From Deltaproteobacteria bacterium (GTDB lineage Bacteria; Desulfobacterota_B; Binatia; Bin18): a DNA stretch of 10,002 nt. Of the stretch, positions 1 to 6,913 are shown piece by piece (within the stretch, counting starts at the first letter, position 1; each line of letters begins with the position of its first letter). The translations under genes were made by a program, and so were the position numbers. The notes beneath the pieces are model-generated. The model searched no databases. It saw only the letters and a program-made list of their open reading frames with translations, and had not been told where the DNA came from. The stretch covers positions 1-10,002 of the forward strand of contig JAAXHF010000316.1 in the NCBI GenBank assembly GCA_012271025.1. Direction: 5' to 3'.

Positions 1-551
1 ACCATGGTCGTAGGGATGGAGATGGTCTTGATGCCCGGCAGCTTGGCCACCCGGTAGGCTTCCTCGACCGCCCACTCCACCGGCCCGCGCATCGGCACCA
101 TGGCTCCACCCAGGAAGCGCTCCGGCGAAACCGCGCAGAACTCGCTCACCCAGTCGTTATACACCCGGATACTATCACGCTGATATTCCGCATCCGGGGC
201 GGCCCAGAACTGGAGTCCAAACGCGCCCGGATACATGACCTCGGCCCGGATGTGATCCAGCTCCAAGTCGGTCAGCCGCGCCTGGGGATCCCAGGCACCG
301 GGCCGCGTGTCGGCGTGCCGATGGCCGCCCATCATCTTGATTTCTCCGGCAATCTTGTCCTCCATGGAGGCGCCCTCAAGACCGACCGGAAACGGCGTTA
401 CCCCGTCAATAATGTACCAGTCGGCATCGTCGCGCGCCTCGACGCGTGGCGCCCGGTCGCGAAAACGCGCATCCATGCGCTCCGTCCACAGCTTGGCCGG
501 CTCGACAACATGCCCGTCGGCTGAGACATAGCCATCTTCAAAACTTGCCAT
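1..551 (-). CDS. Amidohydrolase family 2 (COG2159-like) metal-dependent hydrolase, 3' end outside window
   Basis: Translating the minus strand from 551 gives 183 uninterrupted residues that run off the left edge; the family is usually 300-400 residues long, so roughly half is visible. The N-terminus reads YVSADGHVVEPAKLW. This is the first strand of the amidohydrolase-2 TIM barrel, where Asp12 and His14 sit at the usual HxH metal position and the EP motif follows. Later the fragment has LDHIRAEVMYP (about residues 98-108) and YNDWVSEFCAVSPERFLGGAMVPM (131-154), both typical of COG2159 hydrolases. Members include ACMSD-like decarboxylases and assorted hydrolases, so neither reaction nor substrate can be fixed. 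The ATG at 551-549 follows AAAGGAGGGAGCGT, a strong ribosome-binding site. It is transcribed away from the SulP gene. The family call is firm; the function is unknown. Confidence 0.9.
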   Translation of the reverse strand, partial: MASFEDGYVSADGHVVEPAKLWTERMDARFRDRAPRVEARDDADWYIIDGVTPFPVGLEGASMEDKIAGEIKMMGGHRHADTRPGAWDPQARLTDLELDHIRAEVMYPGAFGLQFWAAPDAEYQRDSIRVYNDWVSEFCAVSPERFLGGAMVPMRGPVEWAVEEAYRVAKLPGIKTISIPTTM

Positions 552-811
552 ACGCTCCCTCCTTTGTTTGGTAGAACAATCCCTGTAAAAAAACGAAAGA
601 CCGGCCTCAGCATGAACGCGATTGCTTCTGCTTGTCAAGGCGCGTCCGACCCAGGCGGGAAGGTCACGCCATCGACTCGAATTCTCTGGATTGGTATTGA
701 TCGCCCAGTCATACGGGGGAACATTCCGCTTTGGCTGCGGACCGAGCGCTCAACACAGCGTGTGATGCTCAACTGAGACGAGCCGGAGCACAAAGGCGAA
801 ACGAGACGCCG
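552..811. other. Divergent intergenic spacer between amidohydrolase and SulP genes
   Basis: This 260-base stretch separates two divergently read genes and must hold both leaders. Apart from the minus-strand promoter candidate I see no convincing plus-strand promoter, hairpin or RNA gene. A 70-codon plus-strand frame (564-776) has no ribosome-binding site and no recognisable protein motif, so it is not called. A tiny ATG-CTC-AAC-TGA frame at 764-775 lies 36 bases before the chosen transporter start and is probably accidental. Confidence 0.6.
609..638 (-). promoter_or_regulatory. Candidate sigma70-type promoter for the amidohydrolase gene
   Basis: On the minus strand a perfect TTGACA (638-633) is followed, after 18 bases, by CATGCT (614-609). 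That hexamer keeps only the A2, T3 and T6 positions of the -10 consensus. Transcription would begin near position 602, leaving a leader of about 50 bases before the ATG at 551. A chance match is possible because the -10 is weak. Confidence 0.35.
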
Positions 812-2998
812 ATGCAATCTACGCTCATGAACCTGCTCTCCGAACTCCGCGCCGACGCCCTGTCGGGGAAAATCTCCCCGGCCGTGTCGGTCGGCGTGAT
901 CTCGGGGCTGGTCGTTCTTGTGCGAGGCATCTCGTGGGGCGTGATCGTTTTTTCAGGTCCGTTGGCGCCGTACTCCTCGCAAGGCACCAGCGTGGTGCTG
1001 TTCGGGAGTTTGGCCGTGTGCCTGGTCGTCGCCCTGACCGGCAGTTACCGGGGCACGATCTCGGCCCTGCCCGCACCCTGCGTGGTGATGTTGGTGACGA
1101 TCAGTTCTACGCTGGACACGGAGAGCGACGCGCTGTTCATGTCCATGGTCGCAACCCTCATGCTCAGCGCGCTGGCTGCGGGCGTGGGCTTTCTTCTGAT
1201 TGGGCGTTTCCGGCTGGCCGACCTGACTCGGTTCATTCCCTACCCCGTGGCGGGCGGGTTTCTGGCCGGGACGGGAGGCGCCCTGTGCCTGGCCGCCCTG
1301 GTGCTGATGGGGATCAGCCTGGACCGCCAGCCACTTTCCGATCTCCTGAACCTTGCCGTGGTGTGGAACTGGGGTCCGGGCGTCGCCTATGGTCTGGGTC
1401 TGTTCCTGGCCACGGTACGCTGGAAAAGCTTTTGGATACTGCCGGCGAGCTTCGTGCTCGGCGCCGTAGCGTATCATCTGAGTTTGCCCGTCCTCGGCAT
1501 CTCCGGAGACGAGGCCAGAGCGGCCGGCCTGCTGTTTCGGGACACGGCCGAAGGCGCGCTGTGGCCCGCCTTCGGGCTTGGTGATGTGGCGCAGGTGGAC
1601 TGGACGGCCGTGGCCGGCCAGATTCCCAATATGCTGGCCCTGATCCTGGTCACCCTGCTGTGCCTGGTCACGGGTGTGGGCGGCCTGGAATTGGCCGCGA
1701 ACCGGGAACTGGAGTGGAACAGGGAATTCAGAGCGGCAGGGCTGGCCAACCTCGTCGCCGGCTTGGGCGGTGGCCCGCCCGGATGCCTGATCACCTCAAA
1801 CACCGTGCTCAGCCACCTGTTCGGAGCCGAAACACGGCTGACCGGCCTCGTCGTTGCCGGCGTCGTGGGCAGCGCGCTGCTCTTCGGCCAGGCGGTGCTG
1901 CAACTGGTGCCGGTGCCGCTGTTGGGCGGGGTCTTGCTCTTTACCGGCCTGCGCATGATGAATGACTGGCTCGTCGCCAGACGCAGCAGGCTGCCGCGCA
2001 CGGAGTACGCCATTGTCGTGCTGATCTTTGTCGTCATCACATTCGTCGGCGTGCTCGAAGGGGTGGCCGTCGGCATGGCCGTCACCACAGCCTTCTTTGT
2101 CGCGCGCCTCAGCCGGGTGGAGTCGGTCGAGGCGCGGTTCAGCGCGCGCGAGCGCCACAGCAACAAGGTCCGTCCCATCCCCGACCGCGCCATCCTGCGG
2201 GCGGAGGGCGAAGGAGTCCACGCCTATCGGCTGCGCGGCTATCTTTTCTTCGGCAGCGCGTACCGCCTGGCCGACCGTCTCAGGCAGTCCCTGCACGACG
2301 ACGATCCACGTCCCAGCTGCATCCTGCTGGACTTCACAGCCGTTTCCGGCCTCGACTTCTCGGCCATCAATGCCCTGGGCAGGTTCATGCACGCGGCGTA
2401 TGCCGCCGGAACGCGGGTGGTGTTGAGCGCGGCGTCGGCACAGCTCAAGAACGAGTTGGCGCAGGCGCTTCCCCCGCCCGTCTCCGACAACCTGGTGTGG
2501 GAGCCGGCCGCCGACCGCGGCCTGGAACGCTGCGAGGACATCGTCATCGCCGCCTGGCGGTCAGACTCGGGCAGGCGCGACTCCCTCCTGGAACGTGTCA
2601 CCGACGATATGGAGCACCAGCTCGACAGACAGATCCTCTTTGAGAACCTGGTCCATGACCTCCGAGACTGGCTGGAGCCGCGCGAATATGAGGTCGGTGA
2701 GGCGCTGGCCACGATAGGCCAGCCACAGCACGGTTTGCAGCTGCTGACGGCGGGGCGGGCTTCCGCTTACGATTCCAGGGGCGTCCGGCTGCATCAGTAC
2801 GGCCCGGGCGATGTCGTCGAACCACAGGGCGCCTTTGGCGCGCATAGCGCCACGCGGGCAACAGTCGCCGACGAACCCTGCCGGGCGATGCTGCTGACTC
2901 CCGCGGCCACGGCCTGGCTGGAAGCGCACGAGGGGCGGCTGATCCTTCGGCTCTACCGCTATCTCCTCACCGCCACGCCGCCTACCGTGCCGTCGTAA
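812..2998 (+). CDS. SulP-family inorganic anion transporter with STAS and cyclic-nucleotide-binding-like C-terminal domains
   Basis: The 728-residue protein begins with a hydrophobic core of about ten to twelve membrane segments (residues 20-430). It includes FIPYPVAGGFLAGTGG (141-156), the hallmark SulP/SLC26 segment. SulP proteins carry sulfate, bicarbonate or other anions, usually with Na+ or H+; the substrate here is not predictable. A STAS domain follows (about 455-580), with ILLDFTAVSGLDFSAINAL around Asp507-Ser517; Ser517 sits at the site phosphorylated in anti-sigma-antagonist STAS proteins. Residues about 610-720 look like a cyclic-nucleotide-binding fold (LEPREYEVGEALATIGQP, then TRATV), but the usual phosphate-binding cassette is poorly kept. 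The frame is open back to a TTG at 731. I prefer ATG 812 because the SulP homology begins just after it; its ribosome-binding site is weak (AAAGGCGAAACGAG). The gene is monocistronic and converges on the minus-strand operon. Confidence 0.9.
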   Translation: MQSTLMNLLSELRADALSGKISPAVSVGVISGLVVLVRGISWGVIVFSGPLAPYSSQGTSVVLFGSLAVCLVVALTGSYRGTISALPAPCVVMLVTISSTLDTESDALFMSMVATLMLSALAAGVGFLLIGRFRLADLTRFIPYPVAGGFLAGTGGALCLAALVLMGISLDRQPLSDLLNLAVVWNWGPGVAYGLGLFLATVRWKSFWILPASFVLGAVAYHLSLPVLGISGDEARAAGLLFRDTAEGALWPAFGLGDVAQVDWTAVAGQIPNMLALILVTLLCLVTGVGGLELAANRELEWNREFRAAGLANLVAGLGGGPPGCLITSNTVLSHLFGAETRLTGLVVAGVVGSALLFGQAVLQLVPVPLLGGVLLFTGLRMMNDWLVARRSRLPRTEYAIVVLIFVVITFVGVLEGVAVGMAVTTAFFVARLSRVESVEARFSARERHSNKVRPIPDRAILRAEGEGVHAYRLRGYLFFGSAYRLADRLRQSLHDDDPRPSCILLDFTAVSGLDFSAINALGRFMHAAYAAGTRVVLSAASAQLKNELAQALPPPVSDNLVWEPAADRGLERCEDIVIAAWRSDSGRRDSLLERVTDDMEHQLDRQILFENLVHDLRDWLEPREYEVGEALATIGQPQHGLQLLTAGRASAYDSRGVRLHQYGPGDVVEPQGAFGAHSATRATVADEPCRAMLLTPAATAWLEAHEGRLILRLYRYLLTATPPTVPS

Positions 2999-3017
2999 CT
3001 CGAAGCCGCCGGGGCGT

Positions 3018-4709
3018 TCAGGCGTCAGAGCTGTCCATCACCCGGCCCGGAAACACTCCCTGGTGCTCGCCGTGGTCGAACAGGATTTGGCCGTCGACCA
3101 GGGTGTACGCAATACCCTCGGCCCGCTCAATCAGACGCCGCTTGCCCCCTGGCAAATCGTTCACCCACTCCAGCGGACACGGCTTGACCGTCTCCAGATC
3201 GAACAGCACCAGGTCGGCGTCCATGCCCGGCAGCAGGCGACCTTTCTTTGTCAGCCCCAGAAAATCGGCCGGCTCGGCGGTCAGGCGCTGGACCGCTCTT
3301 TCCAGGGACAGGCTGCCGCGGTTATGCACCCACTCGTGCAGCAGATAGGTCGGCACGCCCGCATTACAGCTCTGATCCACATGCGCGCCGGCATCCGACA
3401 GGCCGAGCAGCACGTGGGGGTTGGTGATCAGCTCCTGGACCGCCTCCGGGTTGGTGTTGGTGGCCGCGAACAGAAAACCCGTCTCCAGATTTTCGGCAAT
3501 GACCAGGTCGAGCAGGGCGTCGACCGGGTCCTTCTCGGCCAGTGCGGCAATGCCCTCAATGGTCTTATTGACCAACACCTCGTGCTCCGGCCGGTTCACC
3601 CGGACCACACTCAGGCGGTCCCACTGGCCGGTAAACACCACCCCGCCCTTGCCTTTGAGTTCCTGTCGAAAGGCGTCCCGGAAAGCCGGGCTTTCATACA
3701 GGGCGAGCTGTTCCTCCGAGCTGCGGTTAAAGGCGTCCTTCCACGAGGCAAAGCTGGCAAAGATGAACGGGGTGCGCAGCGTATGGTACTGGCGCGCCGG
3801 GCGCGGGGTGGCCTGGGGGTGGATGCGCATCCCGGCCTCGATATACGGCGCGACGGTGTCGAGGGCCGCGCGGTAGGCATACGGCATATCCGTTCGGTCG
3901 AGCAGGGCCAGCCAGGTGATGGGCCGCTGGCTGCGTTCGGCCAGCAGTTTCAGCAGCTCCAGCTCGTCCTCCGACAGCAGGCCGGCGGTACTGGTCAGGG
4001 CGAGTTCAATGACGCCGTGGCCGACCTCACGCAGCACGTCGGCCAGCGCGCCCAGCTCTTCGTGACTGGCCAGACGGCTGGCCAGGGGACGGCCCTGATA
4101 GCCGATATGCTGGCGCAGGGTGCTGAGCGAAAAACCGAACGCGCCGGCCCGCATGGCCTGGCGCAGGGCATCGGCCATGGCCCGAATCTCATCCGGTCGG
4201 GCGGCCCGCTCCGGGGCGGCCTCGCCGAGCACAAAAAAGCGCAGGGCGGACAGCGGAACGAGAAAACCGGTATTGATCGCCAGGGGGCGTTTTTTCATTG
4301 CGGCCAGGTATTCGGGAAAGCTCTCCCAGGCCCACGACACCCCGTTGAGCAAGACCTCGTAGGGCATGGCTTCCACATTCACCAGGTCCCAGGCCACAAT
4401 GCCGCGCTCATCCGTCCGGCACGGGGCCACGCCCACCCCGCAGTTGCCCATGACCACACTGGTGATGCCGTGCCAGCACGAGCTGGTCAGCAGGGGGTCC
4501 CAGGAAATCTGGGCGTCATAGTGGGTGTGATGGTCGATGAAGCCCGGGGCGAGGATCAAGCCCTGGGCGTCTATGTGTCTACTCGCCTCACCCGAGACAT
4601 CGCCCAGCCCGGCAATCTTGCCGTCCTTGATGGCAAGGGCTCCGTCAAAGGCCGGGGCTCCGGTCCCGTCGCAGATGCGGGCGTTGGTAATCAGCATGTC
4701 ATAGCTCAT
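3018..4709 (-). CDS. D-aminoacylase / N-acyl-D-amino-acid deacylase-like amidohydrolase
   Basis: The 563-residue protein has the layout of the amidohydrolase-3/D-aminoacylase group (COG3653). It opens with a small beta domain (MLITNARICDGTGAPAF) and PGFIDHHTHYDAQ, which carries metal ligands His61 and His63. GNCGVGVAP follows with the conserved zinc-ligand Cys90. Next come GAFGFSLSTL (189-198), the catalytic-Asp motif GLSDAGAH (Asp439), and the closing GRLLPGMDADLVLFD (490-504). Known relatives cleave N-acyl-D-amino acids or related cyclic amides in the cytoplasm. The canonical His220 and His250 regions are replaced here (IELALTS near 234-240 and ITWLALLDR near 264-272), so the metal site and chemistry may differ. 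At 563 residues it is longer than the roughly 480-500 of classical enzymes. The ATG at 4709 is preceded by AGGAGGATGAG. It is the last gene of the minus-strand block, 90 bases after the dehydrogenase. The substrate is unknown. Confidence 0.88.
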   Translation of the reverse strand: MSYDMLITNARICDGTGAPAFDGALAIKDGKIAGLGDVSGEASRHIDAQGLILAPGFIDHHTHYDAQISWDPLLTSSCWHGITSVVMGNCGVGVAPCRTDERGIVAWDLVNVEAMPYEVLLNGVSWAWESFPEYLAAMKKRPLAINTGFLVPLSALRFFVLGEAAPERAARPDEIRAMADALRQAMRAGAFGFSLSTLRQHIGYQGRPLASRLASHEELGALADVLREVGHGVIELALTSTAGLLSEDELELLKLLAERSQRPITWLALLDRTDMPYAYRAALDTVAPYIEAGMRIHPQATPRPARQYHTLRTPFIFASFASWKDAFNRSSEEQLALYESPAFRDAFRQELKGKGGVVFTGQWDRLSVVRVNRPEHEVLVNKTIEGIAALAEKDPVDALLDLVIAENLETGFLFAATNTNPEAVQELITNPHVLLGLSDAGAHVDQSCNAGVPTYLLHEWVHNRGSLSLERAVQRLTAEPADFLGLTKKGRLLPGMDADLVLFDLETVKPCPLEWVNDLPGGKRRLIERAEGIAYTLVDGQILFDHGEHQGVFPGRVMDSSDA

Positions 4710-4799
4710 CTCATCCTCCTGTTCGGGGCATCCCGTTTCTCTTCCCTCTATCCCCTGCGACCGCCTGCCTGCAAGCCATACTTTCTCACTCCGCTGCCT

Positions 4800-5918
4800 C
4801 TACCAGGGCGCGGCGGCCTCGGCTAGCCACATGTGGACCGGAGCGTCGAGCAGCCCCAGACTGGCCAGGGCGTTGCGCTGCATCCAGTCGAGTTGGCGGG
4901 GCATGGTCTGCTCGGTCAGCGAACCGACATGAGGGGTGATGATGATCGGCGCCCCGGCCTGGAGCAGCTCCAGCAGCGGGGGCGGCGTAGCCCGCGCCTG
5001 GCCGAACTCGCGGCTCAGCACGTCGACGGCCAGACCGCCGAGATCGTGTCGCTGGTAGGCCGCGACAAGGTCTTCCTCGACCACCAGCCCGCCCCGCGAG
5101 GGATTGATGAGGACGGCCCGGGCTTTCATTTTTTGCAAAAACTCCGCGTTGACCATGCCCGCAGTCAGCTCGGTCAGGGGCGTATGAATGCTCACCACAT
5201 CACACTCGGGGAGCATTGCGGCCAGGGACGCAAAGGCCGTCATGGTCGATCCCCGGCGCCCCAGAATGTCCCGGTCGCCCTCGGCATTATAGGCCCGCAC
5301 GTAGGACTCGAGATCGGCTGCGACGGGATCGTAGGCCGCGATCCGCACCCCCCAGCTCAGCAGCCGTCGGGCGACCTCGCGTCCAATCGCCCCCAGCCCG
5401 ACCAGCCCCAGGCTGAGCCCGATGAGGTCCCGGCCGAGCGGCCGGGTGTCCCAGTCCCCGGCTTCGAGCGCCCCACGCAGGGGGACGATATGGCGCAGGG
5501 TCGCCAGCACGAGGGCAACTGTCAGCTCAGCCACCGCATCCTGATTGGGAGACAGCTCGGGGCGGCGGGTGATGCTGACCGGCACACCGCGCCGCTTTGC
5601 CGCCGCCTTGTCAATATCATTGTGGCCGACCCCGCATTTGTGGATACCCACATGAGGGTATGGATCGGCCCTGACCCGGTCGGCCAGCGCGTCAACCACG
5701 GCCGCGCTCAGCGTGTCGTCGCCGACCAGACAGGCGTGGAACGGACCGCGCTCGGCGATGACCCGGCACATATGCGCCTCGTCAAGCGGATAGTCGTCGC
5801 TCACATCAACGACTTCGGCCAGGCGCGGCTGCGCGTCCAGAAGATTCGCATAGCCGGCATCGGCCAGGCTTGTGCGCCAGCTACGCATGGTGACCAGAAC
5901 ACGAAAGCGGGGTGACAC
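4800..5918 (-). CDS. D-isomer-specific 2-hydroxyacid dehydrogenase
   Basis: This 372-residue NAD(P)-dependent enzyme would interconvert a 2-hydroxy acid and its 2-oxo acid. The cofactor domain shows GLVGLGAIGRE (171-181) with Asp197 at the end of the second strand (AAYDP), which favours NAD over NADP. The catalytic triad is complete: Arg275 in NPSRGG, Glu304 in DVLSREF (where most relatives have EP), and His330 in ITPHVGS. Residues about 200-230 hold a charged stretch (SYVRAYNAEGDRDILGRRGS) longer than the usual loop. I chose the GTG at 5918-5916 because GAGGAG lies eight bases upstream and the Rossmann-like N-terminus (RFRVLVTM) begins at once. The frame stays open to 6053, but that extension crosses a repeat and the preceding gene, so it is not used. 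Distant NAD-dependent family members include phosphoglycerate and glyoxylate dehydrogenases; the specific substrate is not readable. Confidence 0.9.
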   Translation of the reverse strand: MSPRFRVLVTMRSWRTSLADAGYANLLDAQPRLAEVVDVSDDYPLDEAHMCRVIAERGPFHACLVGDDTLSAAVVDALADRVRADPYPHVGIHKCGVGHNDIDKAAAKRRGVPVSITRRPELSPNQDAVAELTVALVLATLRHIVPLRGALEAGDWDTRPLGRDLIGLSLGLVGLGAIGREVARRLLSWGVRIAAYDPVAADLESYVRAYNAEGDRDILGRRGSTMTAFASLAAMLPECDVVSIHTPLTELTAGMVNAEFLQKMKARAVLINPSRGGLVVEEDLVAAYQRHDLGGLAVDVLSREFGQARATPPPLLELLQAGAPIIITPHVGSLTEQTMPRQLDWMQRNALASLGLLDAPVHMWLAEAAAPW

Positions 5919-5935
5919 TGAACATTCTCCTCGGA

Positions 5936-5992
5936 GGGCGACCACAGGGGGTCCGCCCCTACAGATGGCCGGGCGACCACGGGGGGCCGGGC
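5936..5992. repeat. Intergenic palindromic repeat with a second degenerate copy
   Basis: GGGCGACCACAGGGGGTCCGCCC (5936-5958) is an imperfect palindrome. Left arm GGGCGACC pairs with right arm GGTCCGCCC apart from one bulged base. A second copy starts with the identical GGGCGACCAC at 5971-5980 and then decays (GGGGGGCCGGGC). The pair nearly fills the 76-base gap between the SDR stop codon and the GTG start of the dehydrogenase, so it would lie in the transcript just ahead of the dehydrogenase ribosome-binding site. I recall similar GGGCGACC...GGTCGCCCCTAC elements as dispersed repeats in large uncultured bacterial genomes, but this is from memory. Confidence 0.65.
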
Positions 5993-5994
5993 AC

Positions 5995-6876
5995 TCACGG
6001 GTAGGGCGGCGGAGGGCCGGCCGGGCCGTAACGCTCCAGTTCGCGCAGCGCATCCATCAGGCTGTAGCGCGGCCGATAGCCCAGGCGGCGCCGGGTTTCC
6101 GTCAGGTCGTATGTGAAGGGCTTGTCTTCCGGGACCAGACCATAGCGCCGGACCAGAGCCTCGTAGGCCGCGTAGTAGCGCCGGAAGCTCGAACCCGGCC
6201 CCTGGGCGTCCCAGTTGGCCAAGTCCTCATCCGTATACTCATAGGCGCCGTCAACCGTCAGGACCGGCGGCGTTTCCAGGCGGGTCGCGCTCAGCAGATC
6301 GAGGCTTTGCACGACCGCCCGCGCAACATCGTCAATATGCACCGCGCCGCGCCAGAACCACTTCAGCCAATCGACAAACGAGTCATACACAGCTCGATTC
6401 CAGTGCGGGATAAAGCCGCGCGGCCGCAGCACCACCACATTCATGGCGTGGCGGCCAGCATAGCTGTGGACGACTTCTTCGCCCACCACCTTGGTGTGAC
6501 CGTACACGCCATACCTGTCGCGGACGCTCGTACTCGACACATAGATCAGCCTTGCAATGCCGGCCTTGGCTGCGGCCTCGAACACGTTGAAGGTGCCGGT
6601 GACGTTCAGATCCCAAAAGGCGTAGACGTCTTTTCCCAGGGGCGGCTCGGCCGTCTCGTGAACGCCGTGCCAGGCGGCAATATGCACCACGCAGTCGGCC
6701 CCGGCCAGACAGGCGGCCAGACCGACGCGGTCGAGGACAGAGCCGGCCACATACACGCCCCGGCGATCACGCGGCGGGACAATGTCCAGGCGCACCGGCG
6801 TATGGCCACGCGCTTCCAATCCGGGGGTCAGCACGCTTGCCAGGTCGCCCGAACCGCCGGTCAGCACAATCCGCAC
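5995..6876 (-). CDS. NAD-dependent epimerase/dehydratase family protein (extended SDR)
   Basis: The 293-residue protein is an extended short-chain dehydrogenase/reductase. Its N-terminus RIVLTGGSGDLASVL holds the glycine-rich nucleotide-binding motif (Gly7-Gly8-x-Gly10), and Asp31 (RLDIVPP) ends the second strand, pointing to NAD. VVHIAAWHG (63-71) matches the strand-4 motif. The catalytic set is visible: SST at 114-116 and Tyr125-x3-Lys129 (YGHTK). The later GAVHIDDVARAVVQSL (177-192) is typical of the epimerase/dehydratase subgroup, and the C-terminal YDLTETRRRLGYRPR (256-270) also matches. Family members epimerise, dehydrate or reduce sugars and other alcohols, so the substrate cannot be named. 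The start is the GTG at 6876-6874, seven bases after GGAG and placed correctly for the Rossmann strand. It lies 34 bases after the upstream CoA-transferase. Confidence 0.9.
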   Translation of the reverse strand: MRIVLTGGSGDLASVLTPGLEARGHTPVRLDIVPPRDRRGVYVAGSVLDRVGLAACLAGADCVVHIAAWHGVHETAEPPLGKDVYAFWDLNVTGTFNVFEAAAKAGIARLIYVSSTSVRDRYGVYGHTKVVGEEVVHSYAGRHAMNVVVLRPRGFIPHWNRAVYDSFVDWLKWFWRGAVHIDDVARAVVQSLDLLSATRLETPPVLTVDGAYEYTDEDLANWDAQGPGSSFRRYYAAYEALVRRYGLVPEDKPFTYDLTETRRRLGYRPRYSLMDALRELERYGPAGPPPPYP

Positions 6877-6887
6877 GCCCGTTCTCC

Positions 6888-6913
6888 GTACCTGGGTTCA
6901 GCACCTGGGCTCA
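6888..6913. repeat. Short tandem duplication at the CoA-transferase stop codon
   Basis: Two adjacent 13-base units, GTACCTGGGTTCA (6888-6900) and GCACCTGGGCTCA (6901-6913), agree at 11 of 13 positions. The second includes the minus-strand TGA stop of the downstream-numbered CoA-transferase (6913-6911), and the first contributes another TGA-like unit 13 bases on. It looks like a small tandem duplication of the stop-codon region. No function is evident. Confidence 0.6.

Noticed and set aside
564..776. 70-codon plus-strand frame in the left divergent spacer
   Set aside because: It has no ribosome-binding site and no recognisable motif, and its end overlaps the leader of the transporter gene.
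731..811. Upstream TTG start giving a 755-residue SulP protein
   Set aside because: The extra 27 residues are polar and have no family counterpart. ATG 812 fits where SulP similarity begins, although its ribosome-binding site is weak.
2999..3017. Search for a shared terminator between the convergent transporter and hydrolase genes
   Set aside because: The 19-base gap and its flanks show no stable stem with a T-run on either strand.
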